A DNA stretch of 64,000 bases from Terrirubrum flagellatum. Lineage in GTDB: Bacteria > Pseudomonadota > Alphaproteobacteria > Rhizobiales > Beijerinckiaceae. The notes under the pieces were generated by a model, which was not told the DNA's origin, did not search any database, and worked only from the letters and a program-made list of their open reading frames with translations. Within the stretch, counting starts at the first letter, position 1; every line of letters begins with the position of its first letter. Made by a program: the position numbers and the translations under genes. The stretch lies in NCBI RefSeq assembly GCF_022059845.1, contig NZ_CP091854.1, positions 1 through 64,000 of the forward strand, written 5' to 3'. Shown piece after piece: positions 25,970-33,999 of the stretch.

Positions 25970-26310
25970 CCCCTCGGAGCCTGCTGAACCTCGTGCGCCG
26001 GGATCATAGGCCCGCGCAGGAGAAAGACAATCTCCGCGCCTTAAGCAACCCGCACGCCACGCGCGGCGCGGAGGCGCAATGCTGCATTGCGCTTCGCGGG
26101 ATGCGCCGTTTCAAAAACCGGAACGGGGTGAAGAGTTCAGAGCGCCACTATGTCGAAATTCATCGTTGCGCTGGCGCGGGAGGCTGGGCCTGCATGATGG
26201 CTCAGCCGCCCCGACGGAAGAGTCGCGCAAGATGCGAGTCCGGAGCTGGCGGTCCGCGCGGCGGCGCCACGCTTCTTCCAGCTCGCAGACAGGGCGAGGC
26301 CGGAGCGCGA
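25970..26310. other. Intergenic stretch of 341 bases upstream of the importer operon
   Basis: No supported gene. It must hold the promoter for the minus-strand operon beginning at 25969 and the end of the LysM-like transcript. The only clear structure is the hairpin at 26074-26092. No convincing sigma-70 hexamer pair was found. Confidence 0.5.
26074..26092. terminator. Perfect short hairpin, possible terminator of the LysM-like gene
   Basis: GCGCAATG and CATTGCGC form a perfect 8-bp stem with a CTG loop. It lies about 220 bases beyond the stop of the LysM-like gene on the minus strand. There is no T-run on either side, so intrinsic termination is uncertain. Confidence 0.3.
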
Positions 26311-26673
26311 TCAGGCAGCGCGCCGGGCCATGATGTCGCGCCGGCGCTGGGCGACCATGACGCCGCGCTGGCCCGGATTGAGCAGCCAGACATTCGCGAT
26401 CCTGATCGCCTCCGAGCGATCCGATGCGTTGATGCGATCTCCCCGGCGGATCAACAGTGGCGCGCCGTCGGGAACGGAGGTGGGGTTGTCGATGAATTCG
26501 TTGTCCATCCAGATCATCGGCCAGAGATTGGCCGCGCCGAAATAGGATTGCGCGAGGCTCATGAGAGTTTCGTGCTTGAGCTTGGTGTGCTTCTTCACGA
26601 AGCGGACCTGGCTGAAGTCGGTTTCGACATCGCTGAAGCCGTCGCGGGCGGCGCCAGTCTGGAAGGCAGTCAT
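26311..26673 (-). CDS. Small LysM-like domain protein
   Basis: 120 residues. The segment from about 26 to 82 (FVKKHTKLKHETLMSLAQSY, NLWPMIWMDNEFIDNP, VPDGAPLLIRRGD) follows the LysM layout: a start strand, two helices and a final strand preceded by the NP.xI.pG-type turn. The tail is Arg-rich. There is no signal peptide or membrane segment, so it may be a cytoplasmic or phage-baseplate-like LysM relative rather than a cell-wall anchor. Single gene, divergent from the amidase. Confidence 0.6.
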   Translation of the reverse strand: MTAFQTGAARDGFSDVETDFSQVRFVKKHTKLKHETLMSLAQSYFGAANLWPMIWMDNEFIDNPTSVPDGAPLLIRRGDRINASDRSEAIRIANVWLLNPGQRGVMVAQRRRDIMARRAA

Positions 26674-26899
26674 GGTTTTCGCTCCTCAATCCGCGTGACC
26701 TCTCGTCAGCGGCATGAGGGAATTAGCGAGCGGCTCGGCGGGCGAATGTTCCCAAGGGAACAGGCCTGATGAAATCGACTAAGCCCTTCGTCTAAGTTCC
26801 ATAAATCGCGTTATGCGAATTCCCGTTTGCGCTTCGGCTCGGGTTTTGCAGAAGTCGCCGTTCGCGCGCCGTCTGCCGCCGCCAGGAAGGATTTTCGGG

Positions 26900-28390
26900 A
26901 TGACTGACCTTTGCGATCTCTCCGCCGTCGATGCGCGCGCGCTGATCGGGGCGAAGCGCCTCTCGCCGGTCGAGCTTGTCGAAAGCTGCATCCGTCGCAT
27001 CGAGGCTGTCGATCCCGCGATCAACGCCATGGTGGCGCGCGATTTCGACGGCGCGCGCGCCGCGGCGCGTCTGAGCGAAGCGCAGGTGATGAAGGGCGAA
27101 ACGCTAGGCCCACTGCACGGCCTTCCGCTTGGCGTAAAGGATCTCATCGACGCCAGCGGCCTGCCGACCACCTATGGCAGCCCGCTCTTCGCCGACAATG
27201 TTGCGACAGACGATACAGGCGCGGTGGCGTCGCTGCGCAAGGCGGGCGCGCTCGTCATCGGCAAGACCAACACGCCGGAATGGGGCGCGGGCGCCAACAC
27301 CCGCAACGTCGTCTATGGCGCGACCGGCAATCCCTTCGATCCCACGCGCTCAGCGGCGGGGTCATCGGGCGGATCGGCGGCGGCGCTGGCGGCCGGCATG
27401 GTCCCGATCGCGACCGGCTCCGACACCGGCGGCTCGCTGCGCAACCCCGCCGGTTTCTGTGGCGTGGTCGGCTTCCGCCCGACGCCGGGGCTGGTGCCCG
27501 GCGAGAAGCGCGACATGGCGTGGATCCAGCTCTCGACACTCGGTCCGATGGCGCGCACCGTCGCCGATGCGGCGCTCATGCTGTCGGCGATGGCCTCGCA
27601 GGACGCGCGCGATCCCCTGAGCCCGGCCATCTCAGGCGCGCCGCGCGATTTCTCCATGTACGCCGCGCTGCGCGCCGCCGATCTCTCGCGATTGCGGGTG
27701 GCGTCGACGCCCGATTTCGGCTTCGCGCCAACGGAAAAACTGATCGCGGACACGCTGAAGGAAAAGGTCGGCCTCTTCGGCTCGCTGTTTGCCAAACTCG
27801 ATGAAGCGACGCCGGACTGTTCGGGCGCGGACGAAGCCTTCGAGGTGTTGCGCGCGGTTCTCTTCCTCGGCCGTCACCGCAAGCTCATGAATGAGCGGCC
27901 CGAGATGTTCGGCCCGAACGTGCGCGCGAATATCGAGGAAGGGCTGCGCTATTCGGCCGCTAACGTCGCCGACGCCTTCGCGTTGCAGACCGCGCTTTAT
28001 CGGCGCTGGCAGGAATTCTTCACGCGCTACGATATTCTGCTCGCGCCCTCGGTGACGATCAGCCCGCGCCCGTGGCGCGAGCTTTATCCCACCGAGATCG
28101 ACGGCAAGCCGACGCGCACTTACTTCCATTGGCTCGCGCTTGCCTACGCCGTCACGCTCGCCGGCCATCCCACGCTCTCGCTGCCGGTCGGGCTCGACAA
28201 GGCCGGCATGCCGTTCGGATTGCAGATCATCGGTCCGCGCGGCGGCGACGCGCAGGTGCTCTCCGTCGCGCTGGCGCTGGAGCGCGAATTCACCGGCGAC
28301 AACAGGCTGGCGCGGCCCCTGCCCTCGATCGAAAAACTCACTGCGGCGCAGCCGATTTCGGCGATGGAGGGATTCAAGGATTTTGGCTGA
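26900..28390 (+). CDS. Amidase signature family enzyme
   Basis: 496 residues from ATG 26900, preceded by AGGAAGG; an in-frame upstream ATG at 26813 adds a non-conserved leader. The Ser-cisSer-Lys triad is complete: Lys80 in GVKD, Ser155 in the GSSGGSAAAL block and Ser179 in GSDTGGSLRNPA, with the same spacing as in the well-known fatty acid amide hydrolase. It hydrolyses carboxamides. No partner gene adjoins it, so substrate is open. Confidence 0.92.
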   Translation: MTDLCDLSAVDARALIGAKRLSPVELVESCIRRIEAVDPAINAMVARDFDGARAAARLSEAQVMKGETLGPLHGLPLGVKDLIDASGLPTTYGSPLFADNVATDDTGAVASLRKAGALVIGKTNTPEWGAGANTRNVVYGATGNPFDPTRSAAGSSGGSAAALAAGMVPIATGSDTGGSLRNPAGFCGVVGFRPTPGLVPGEKRDMAWIQLSTLGPMARTVADAALMLSAMASQDARDPLSPAISGAPRDFSMYAALRAADLSRLRVASTPDFGFAPTEKLIADTLKEKVGLFGSLFAKLDEATPDCSGADEAFEVLRAVLFLGRHRKLMNERPEMFGPNVRANIEEGLRYSAANVADAFALQTALYRRWQEFFTRYDILLAPSVTISPRPWRELYPTEIDGKPTRTYFHWLALAYAVTLAGHPTLSLPVGLDKAGMPFGLQIIGPRGGDAQVLSVALALEREFTGDNRLARPLPSIEKLTAAQPISAMEGFKDFG

Positions 28391-28409
28391 TGCCGCGCGG
28401 GGCGAAAGC

Positions 28410-29675
28410 TTAGGAGCCTGATCGCCCCTTCGCCTCGCGCTGATAGACGTTGAAGATCGCCTTGCCGATCAGCGATGTCTCCGCCGCCGCGCAGCTGGCA
28501 TAGACGTTAGCGCGCGCCGATTGAATCGCGCCGTCCTGCGGCGACGCAGCGCTGGCGAATTCGACGAGATGCGCCGCCAGCCTTGTGCGGCCTTCTTTCG
28601 CCAGCTCCGCGGCGCGCGCGGCGAGCTTTTCTGCTCCGCCGACAAGAGCGCTGATTTCCGCCGCCAGTTCCGAGGTCGAAGCCGGTTTCAAATGCGCGGG
28701 ATTGCCGTCGAACCAGCCGGCGTAGAGATGCCAGACGCCGCGCGCGACGAATTCGGGATCATCATATTTCGGCAGGAGCCAGGGCTTCTTCAGAAGCTCT
28801 GTTGGCGCGGCGACGGAGTGCAACAGGTCATCCAGCGTGCCGCCCCGGTTCATCACCTCGAGCGCTTGTCGCGTGAGACTCTCCAGGGCCTCGGCGCCAT
28901 CGCCGAAAAGCTGCGTCACGCGCGCTTCGCCTGAGACGGCTGGCCCATGGCCCGGAATCAAAATCTCCGGTTTCAGCGCCTGCATGCGGCGCAGCGTTTC
29001 CGCCCATTCCGGCGCGTAACGCTGGACCTTGCGCGGATTGCCTGCGTTCGGAAACACCCAAATCACGAAATCGCCGCTTGCGAGCACGCGCTGCTCGGGC
29101 AGCCAGATGAAGGTCTGGTCGTCGGTCTCGCCGCGCCCATGCGTCAGCTCGATCCGCACGCCGCCAATCATCAGTGTTTTTGTATCGTCATAGACCTCGT
29201 CGGGCCGGCGATGGCCGTCAGGAAAGACGTAAGCAGGCTCGTTGAATTGACGCCCCATGACGATGCTGTTGAGCCGATGCGTCGCGTCGTAGCGATCGAA
29301 ACGATAGAGCACGTTGCGATGGGCGATGATGCGCGGACGCGGAACGCCGCGAGCGTCCGCTTCCTGATCGATGAGCCGCGCCCCCCAGGTGTGATCGATA
29401 TGGCCATGCGTATAGATGACGGTGTGGATCGGGCTCTCGCTCCAGCGGCGGAGAACAGCGAGCGTCTGGCTCGCAGTCTCGCGGCTGCCTGAATCCACCA
29501 GCACGATCCCCTCGCTGGTGCGGATCGCGGTGACGTTGCCGAAGAAATAGCTGGTATGGATGGCGACGATATTATCGGCGATCGTTTTCGCCACGCCGCC
29601 TTTCACGGCCGCGGTCCAGTCCTCCATCGGCGCCGCGCCGCTCCACAGCCGCTCGAAGAGTTCATCCTGTTCCAT
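28410..29675 (-). CDS. Metallo-beta-lactamase-fold hydrolase with alkylsulfatase-like dimerisation domain
   Basis: 421 residues. Two-metal motif THGHIDH (about 88-94) follows VLVDSGS, with a later GRGETDDQTFIWLPEQRVLASGDF and IPGHGPAV giving the remaining ligands. Residues from about 290 resemble the alkylsulfatase dimerisation domain (WHLYAGWFDGNPAHLKP). The length is shorter than full SdsA1-type enzymes (about 630), as the final sterol-carrier-like domain seems absent. No signal peptide. Convergent with the amidase gene (19-base gap). Confidence 0.85.
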   Translation of the reverse strand: MEQDELFERLWSGAAPMEDWTAAVKGGVAKTIADNIVAIHTSYFFGNVTAIRTSEGIVLVDSGSRETASQTLAVLRRWSESPIHTVIYTHGHIDHTWGARLIDQEADARGVPRPRIIAHRNVLYRFDRYDATHRLNSIVMGRQFNEPAYVFPDGHRRPDEVYDDTKTLMIGGVRIELTHGRGETDDQTFIWLPEQRVLASGDFVIWVFPNAGNPRKVQRYAPEWAETLRRMQALKPEILIPGHGPAVSGEARVTQLFGDGAEALESLTRQALEVMNRGGTLDDLLHSVAAPTELLKKPWLLPKYDDPEFVARGVWHLYAGWFDGNPAHLKPASTSELAAEISALVGGAEKLAARAAELAKEGRTRLAAHLVEFASAASPQDGAIQSARANVYASCAAAETSLIGKAIFNVYQREAKGRSGS

Positions 29676-29825
29676 TCTGTCTCCGGCGGTTCGATCCCGA
29701 TTGCCGCGATCCTAGCATGGCCTGCGCCCGCGGCCGCGATTGAGGATAGGTCTCCTGCCAGCATTGTGTCAGGAGAAGAGCTTGCGGGCGCAGCAGCCGC
29801 GTTCCCGTCAACGAGTCCATGAAAG

Positions 29826-30506
29826 ATGCGTCGCGCCGACAGGCTTTTCGAGATCGTCCAGTTTCTGCGCCGCAGGAAGGTTGCGCGCGCGTCCGACATC
29901 GCCCGCGCGCTGAAGGTTTCCGAGCGCACGGTCTATCGCGACATCAGGGATATGATTGCGCGCGGCGTGCCGATCGATGGCGAGGCCGGCGTCGGCTATC
30001 TCCTGCGGCCGGGCTTCGATCTGCCGCCGCTGATGTTCAACGAGCAGCAGATCGAGGCGCTGGTGCTCGGCGCGCGCATCGTCCAGTCCTGGGCCGATCC
30101 GGAACTGGCCGCTGCGGCCGCCGATGTGATCGCCAAGGTGCGCGACGTGTTGCCCGACGCGCGCCGCCATCACGTCGACAGCCTGACGCTCTGGGCGCCC
30201 GACAGGCATCATCAGGAGCCAATCACGATCGATCAGGCGGCCTTGCGCGCCGCGATGCGCGAACAGCGCAAGATCGAGATTTGCTATCGCGATCTCGAGG
30301 AGCGCGAGTCCCGTCGCAAAGTGCGGCCGCTCATCATGGCGTTCTACGGCCCGGTCTGGCTGCTGACAGGCTGGTGCGAAGTCCGCCACGGCTTCCGCGT
30401 CTTCCGGCTCGACCGCATCACCGAGATGATGGTGTTGGAGGAGCGATTCGAGTCCGAGCCCGGCAAGACCGCGCAGGATTTCCTGGAGCAGGATCGGCGC
30501 GAGTGA
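29826..30506 (+). CDS. YafY-type transcriptional regulator (HTH + WYL domain)
   Basis: 226 residues. Winged helix-turn-helix at 1-58 (RRADRLFEIVQFLRR, ALKVSERTVYRDI), and a WYL sensor domain at about 135-210 (KIEICYRDLEE, VRPLIMAFYGPVWLLTGWCE). Single gene, divergent from the alkylsulfatase-like gene 150 bases away. It probably controls that gene, itself, or both; this is inferred only from position. Confidence 0.88.
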   Translation: MRRADRLFEIVQFLRRRKVARASDIARALKVSERTVYRDIRDMIARGVPIDGEAGVGYLLRPGFDLPPLMFNEQQIEALVLGARIVQSWADPELAAAAADVIAKVRDVLPDARRHHVDSLTLWAPDRHHQEPITIDQAALRAAMREQRKIEICYRDLEERESRRKVRPLIMAFYGPVWLLTGWCEVRHGFRVFRLDRITEMMVLEERFESEPGKTAQDFLEQDRRE

Positions 30507-30535
30507 GAACAGGTGAGCGATAGAAACGCTTGCTA

Positions 30536-30564
30536 TAGCTCATTATTCCTCTAAATTTGAGCTA
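30536..30564. terminator. Hairpin between convergent genes
   Basis: TAGCTCA (30536-30542) and TGAGCTA (30558-30564) are exact 7-bp arms around a 15-base AT-rich loop, in the gap between the convergent YafY-type and anti-sigma genes. A bidirectional terminator is plausible, though no T-run follows. Confidence 0.35.
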
Positions 30565-30622
30565 CAGAAGCGCTGCCTGTCGCCGAGGGCGCTCTTTGAA
30601 TTCGCGACCCGCTCGGACAATG

Positions 30623-31402
30623 CTAGGGATCGCGTGGCGCCTCGCGACTAGCCCGGAAGAGCTCCACAAAAGCGCCGAGTTCGCCGCCATCCAAATCGGA
30701 GACGGCCCAATAGGTCACGTCATCGTCAGTCCATCTGACAATGTTGTATCCGTTTGCGCTGATGCGTTTGGCGGTCGCCGGCGCGCCCTTTTGCGCCATG
30801 ATCTCAGTCACACTGATGACGTGCTCCCGGCGTCGATAGACGATCGTTGGAACCGGCGCGCGATCGACGACATCCACTCTGCCGCCAGCGAGCGAAAAGC
30901 CGGCGCTTGATAGATCAATCACGCGCGGCGCTTGAGGGATGCGCCCGGCGAACCAGGGTTTAATCGTGTGCGAGTTGGCCGAAGCGACATCGATCGGTTG
31001 CGGAGCCATTAACCCGCGAATATGTGCGGCGACGATAGCCTCCGCAGGCGCGTCGAGCTGGTTTGCATCCAACAAAAGCCAGGTCGAGCCGCCGGCGAGA
31101 CTGGCCGTGAGAACAATGGAGGCCGCAAGCGCCCAAAATGGGAATCGTCGCTCGGCTCTGCGCAATCCGACGTCACGCGCGATGCGCGCGCGCAAGGCCG
31201 GCGAAGGCGCTTCGCCCCGGCCTCGCGCGCGCAGCAAGCTGCGCAGCGCCTGGATTTGTTCGCTCTCCGCAGCCAGCCTCGGATCGGCCGCAAGACGCCG
31301 CTCAAATTCGAGCGCGCTCACCGGATCAAGTTCGCCGTCCAGATAGGCGTGAAGGCGCAGGGTTTGATCGTCCGGGGGAGGCGGGTTGGACGACGGGCTC
31401 AT
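30623..31402 (-). CDS. Anti-sigma factor, single-pass membrane protein
   Basis: 259 residues. The cytoplasmic anti-sigma domain (about 15-85: LHAYLDGELDPVSALEFERRL) has no HxxxCxxC zinc motif. One membrane helix follows at about 108-131 (FPFWALAASIVLTASLAGGS), then an extracytoplasmic domain ending in a strand-rich region (VDVVDRAPVPTIVYRRREH, VTYWAVSDLDGGEL). It overlaps the sigma-factor gene by four bases, so the two are made together and the protein likely holds its sigma factor at the membrane until an envelope signal arrives. Confidence 0.88.
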   Translation of the reverse strand: MSPSSNPPPPDDQTLRLHAYLDGELDPVSALEFERRLAADPRLAAESEQIQALRSLLRARGRGEAPSPALRARIARDVGLRRAERRFPFWALAASIVLTASLAGGSTWLLLDANQLDAPAEAIVAAHIRGLMAPQPIDVASANSHTIKPWFAGRIPQAPRVIDLSSAGFSLAGGRVDVVDRAPVPTIVYRRREHVISVTEIMAQKGAPATAKRISANGYNIVRWTDDDVTYWAVSDLDGGELGAFVELFRASREAPRDP

Positions 31403-31956
31403 GGCGCAGCCTTGCTCAGCACTTCGACCAAACGATTCCGGGCGCGCGCGAGGCGCGACATGACCGTTCCGATTGGAGTTCCAGTCACCTCGGCAATCTC
31501 GCGATAGCTCAGACCTTCGATATCGCGCAAAATCAGAGGTTCGCGGAACAGAGGCGGCAGAGCTTGAATTGCCTCTTCCAAGCGAAGCTCGTCGGATTTG
31601 ACGATCAGCGCCGTTTCCGGCGTCTGCTCGGAGGGCCCCCGGGGCTGGAGATTCTCAATTTCCTCAAGGTTGTCGACAGTGACGAGGGCCGTCGGCTTAT
31701 TCTTACGCAGCCAGCGATAAGCGGTGTGATGCACGATGGTCAGCAGATAGGCGCGCCCGTTAGAGACCACGGTGTTAGCAAGCGCCCGGAACGCCTGCAG
31801 ACAAGCTTCCTGCACAATGTCTTCCGCGTCGGCGCGATTTCCCGAAAGTGAGCGCGCGAGCGAATAAGCATCGGGAAGATAAGGCAAAACGACCTGCGTG
31901 AAACGCTCTCTGGCGACCTCTTCGCGAGCCGAGCGTCCAGAGTCGCCTCGATGCAC
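31399..31956 (-). CDS. ECF RNA polymerase sigma factor
   Basis: 185 residues from a GTG at 31956 preceded by GAGGGG at 7 bases. An ATG at 32112 is in frame, but it would add 52 low-complexity residues and sit almost on the predicted transcription start. Sigma region 2 is LPDAYSLARSLSGNRADAEDIVQEACLQAF; region 4 is LPPLFREPLILRDIEGLSYREIAEVTGTPIGTVMSRL. The length suits an ECF factor. Paired with the overlapping anti-sigma gene; likely autoregulated from the motif at 32141-32162. Confidence 0.9.
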   Translation of the reverse strand: MHRGDSGRSAREEVARERFTQVVLPYLPDAYSLARSLSGNRADAEDIVQEACLQAFRALANTVVSNGRAYLLTIVHHTAYRWLRKNKPTALVTVDNLEEIENLQPRGPSEQTPETALIVKSDELRLEEAIQALPPLFREPLILRDIEGLSYREIAEVTGTPIGTVMSRLARARNRLVEVLSKAAP

Positions 31957-32140
31957 CGCGCCACCCCTCGTGACTGCGCCGTCGACGTCGCGGCCGGCCG
32001 GTTGGACGTCCAATGCAGAAGCATTGCCTGCCGCGATGCAGATCGCAAGCGGGGAGGGCGGCGGCGGCGGACGCGCAGCGAGAACGGACGGTCCGATTTG
32101 CGTCAGTTGCATGCTGATAAGGAGGCGCCGACCTCAAATT

Positions 32141-32162
32141 TTATTCCCGCCATCGGGAATAA
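32141..32162. promoter_or_regulatory. Symmetric divergent GGGAATAA promoter elements
   Basis: TTATTCCCG-CCAT-CGGGAATAA is a 9-bp inverted repeat, so each strand reads GGGAATAA. GGAAT(A) -35 elements are typical of ECF sigma factors. Minus strand: a start near 32112 would give a leader of about 155 bases to the sigma GTG. Plus strand: a start near 32191 would give about 120 bases to the peptidoglycan-binding-like gene. It could alternatively be an operator; -10 elements are not clear. Confidence 0.5.
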
Positions 32163-32310
32163 GTTTCGCGCCAAAGACTCTGGATGAATGACGGCTCAGT
32201 TACTTGAGACGGCTTGGGCACAATGTCGCCGGACGGTCCGAGAGCGTGCTGGCGATGTCGATAAGTTCGGCTGGCCAATAGCTGCGGCCAAATTTTTAAT
32301 TGGGGGGATC

Positions 32311-33261
32311 ATGGCGACGCTTATTTCCTCAGTTGGGTTCGGGCAACGAAACTTCATTAACGACGTCAAGTTGGTCCAATCGCTTTTGAATTTCGCGCCC
32401 CCTGAACGAGGTGGGCCCGCAAAGGCTCTGCGCGTGGATGGTTTATTCGGAACGTTCACTGACCGGGCGGTCCGAGGATTCCAATCAAGTCAGCTTGGCT
32501 TTGATGATGGAGTGATTGATCCAGACGGCCCCACGCTCGGCCAGTTGCTTTCGTTTTTCTCTGAAATCCCGAAACAAGCCGCAAAGATTTTCGCATCGTT
32601 GTTAGTGTTCACAACCGGAGCAACAGTGTCGCGTCTCAAGATACTAAATGCATCTGGATTATCAGCTACTCTGGGGGCATTGGCGTTGCAGGGTCAAACA
32701 CTTGAGATTGGCGACGGATTTTCGCGATCCAAAAAGTTTCAAATGCAAGGGGTAGGACTCGGCTTGAGTTGGCCGCCTGTTAAATTTCGGGGCCTTCCGA
32801 TTTCAGATATTTTGCCCAGCGTGCAAATCCCGATCGGGAGCTTTCCGTCAGCTCCGCCGGCCAACCTGCTAATCCCAAAAGGAAAACCTGACGCCACTTT
32901 CGAAACCTTGCAAGGGCTAGGCGTCACAATGGATGCCGGCGTGTCGTTGGGTGTGTCCGCATCGATGACGTTCGTCTTTTTCAACGTCCTCGGTGGAAAC
33001 TTGCAGGAGACGCTTACCGCGATGGCTCAGCAATTCCCTCTGCCAGGGATTCCGTCGCTTGATTTTGTGGCAAAACTCTTCGCAGCGTCCTCGGCGGCCG
33101 GCGTTGCGGCCGGAACTTCCGTAACTGCGGGCGTGCCTGGCGTGAGCGTGACGGGCCAGGAAGTCGCCATTCGAGATTCCCGCACCCCAATACTCCCCAT
33201 TCTGACGCCGGGCCCTTTGGTTAAGCCTGCAATCAGCTCGAACTTCTTTCTGAGACGGTAG
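32311..33261 (+). CDS. Peptidoglycan-binding-like N-domain protein, otherwise unknown
   Basis: 316 residues from ATG 32311, preceded by GGGGGGA. Residues about 12-82 resemble a PG_binding_1 domain (DVKLVQSLLNF, LRVDGLFGTFTDRAVRGFQ). The rest is Gly/Ser/Leu-rich with hydrophobic stretches (about 225-245 and 265-285) and matches nothing I recognise. No signal peptide. Base composition is clearly lower in GC than the neighbours, with codons such as TTA, AAA and ATA, suggesting transfer. Divergent from the sigma/anti-sigma pair with a shared symmetric promoter, so a target of that sigma factor is likely. Confidence 0.65.
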   Translation: MATLISSVGFGQRNFINDVKLVQSLLNFAPPERGGPAKALRVDGLFGTFTDRAVRGFQSSQLGFDDGVIDPDGPTLGQLLSFFSEIPKQAAKIFASLLVFTTGATVSRLKILNASGLSATLGALALQGQTLEIGDGFSRSKKFQMQGVGLGLSWPPVKFRGLPISDILPSVQIPIGSFPSAPPANLLIPKGKPDATFETLQGLGVTMDAGVSLGVSASMTFVFFNVLGGNLQETLTAMAQQFPLPGIPSLDFVAKLFAASSAAGVAAGTSVTAGVPGVSVTGQEVAIRDSRTPILPILTPGPLVKPAISSNFFLRR

Positions 33262-33394
33262 GCATTGCAACCTCGCTAACCGCCGTTGAGCAACGAGAAA
33301 GATTTCGAGCCGGCAGCCTCATCTTCTTGGCGCCGTCTTTCTTGCGCTTCTTCAGTTCGCGTTTGGCTGACCTGCCACGGGCAATTTCCATCAG

Positions 33395-33715
33395 GTGGAG
33401 TTAGAGTCTGGCCTGACGAAGGACGGACAGACGAAGCGAGCCGGGTTCACGGAAGAGCAAATTATTGCGGTTTTGGAGGAGCATGAGGCTGGGGCGAAGA
33501 CCGCTGATCTCGCGCGCAAGCATGGGATTTCGGAGGCGACGCTTGACAATTGGAAGGCCAAATACAGTGGCATGGATGTTTCTGAGGCGAAGCGGCTGAA
33601 GCAGTTTGAAAGAGGAGAACGCCAAGCTGAAGAAGCTGTTGGCCGAGTAGATGCTGGACGCAGCCGCTCTTCGCGAGCTTGTATAAAAAATGGTTGGGCC
33701 CGCCGTCACCAGAAC
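33395..33715 (+). pseudogene. Decayed IS3-family orfA (transposase helix-turn-helix part)
   Basis: From about 33443 the frame encodes the IS3 OrfA helix-turn-helix (FTEEQIIAVLEEHEAG, DLARKHGISEATLDNWKAKY). After RLKQFE (about 33610) the match continues in another frame (EENAKLKKLLAE) to an in-frame TAG at 33648-33650, then MLDAAALRELV and a TAA at 33684-33686. One frameshift and two stops make it non-functional. OrfB and both terminal inverted repeats were not found. The rest of 33262-33999 (738 bases) holds no supported gene. Confidence 0.8.
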
Positions 33716-33971
33716 AGGCGAACTGCGGCATACGCGCTACCGCCTGAAACTGGACTGAAGCCGAGGCCGATCCTCACTGGCCGCGCGCCTGCTTTCTGCC
33801 CCATAATCGGCCGTGGAGCCGGAAAATGGCCGAGCGCTCCCTTTCCTCATGGAAGGTGTATTTTCCTATCAGCGGCCATCTGTGGGCCCTGGAGAGGCCA
33901 TCCAGCGCCGGTCCGCTGAATCTCCGGGCGGTTCTGGCAACACTGGTGCGCAATTAATGCGCTTGCTGAAT

Positions 33972-33988
33972 TTATAGGCTTCTATAAT
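33972..33988 (+). promoter_or_regulatory. LysR-type palindrome overlapping a -10 box
   Basis: TTATAG-GCTT-CTATAA (33972-33987) is a perfect 6+6 inverted repeat with T-N11-A geometry, and it overlaps a consensus TATAAT at 33983-33988. A transcript would start near 33995, only about 5 bases before the LysR ATG at 34000. The best upstream hexamer, TTGCTG (33963-33968), is spaced by only 14. Autoregulation of the operon is the natural reading. Confidence 0.5.
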
Positions 33989-33999
33989 ACGCATATCGC

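Noticed and set aside
25993-26769. A 258-codon plus-strand frame upstream of the amidase
   Set aside because: It runs antisense through the LysM-like gene, whose fold pattern is better supported, and has no motif or good ribosome-binding site.
32188-32310. Upstream ATG start for the peptidoglycan-binding-like gene
   Set aside because: It would coincide with the predicted transcription start, lacks a Shine-Dalgarno, and the ATG at 32311 has a strong GGGGGGA.
33262-33999. A complete insertion sequence
   Set aside because: Only a broken orfA is readable; no orfB, no terminal inverted repeats and no target duplication could be seen.
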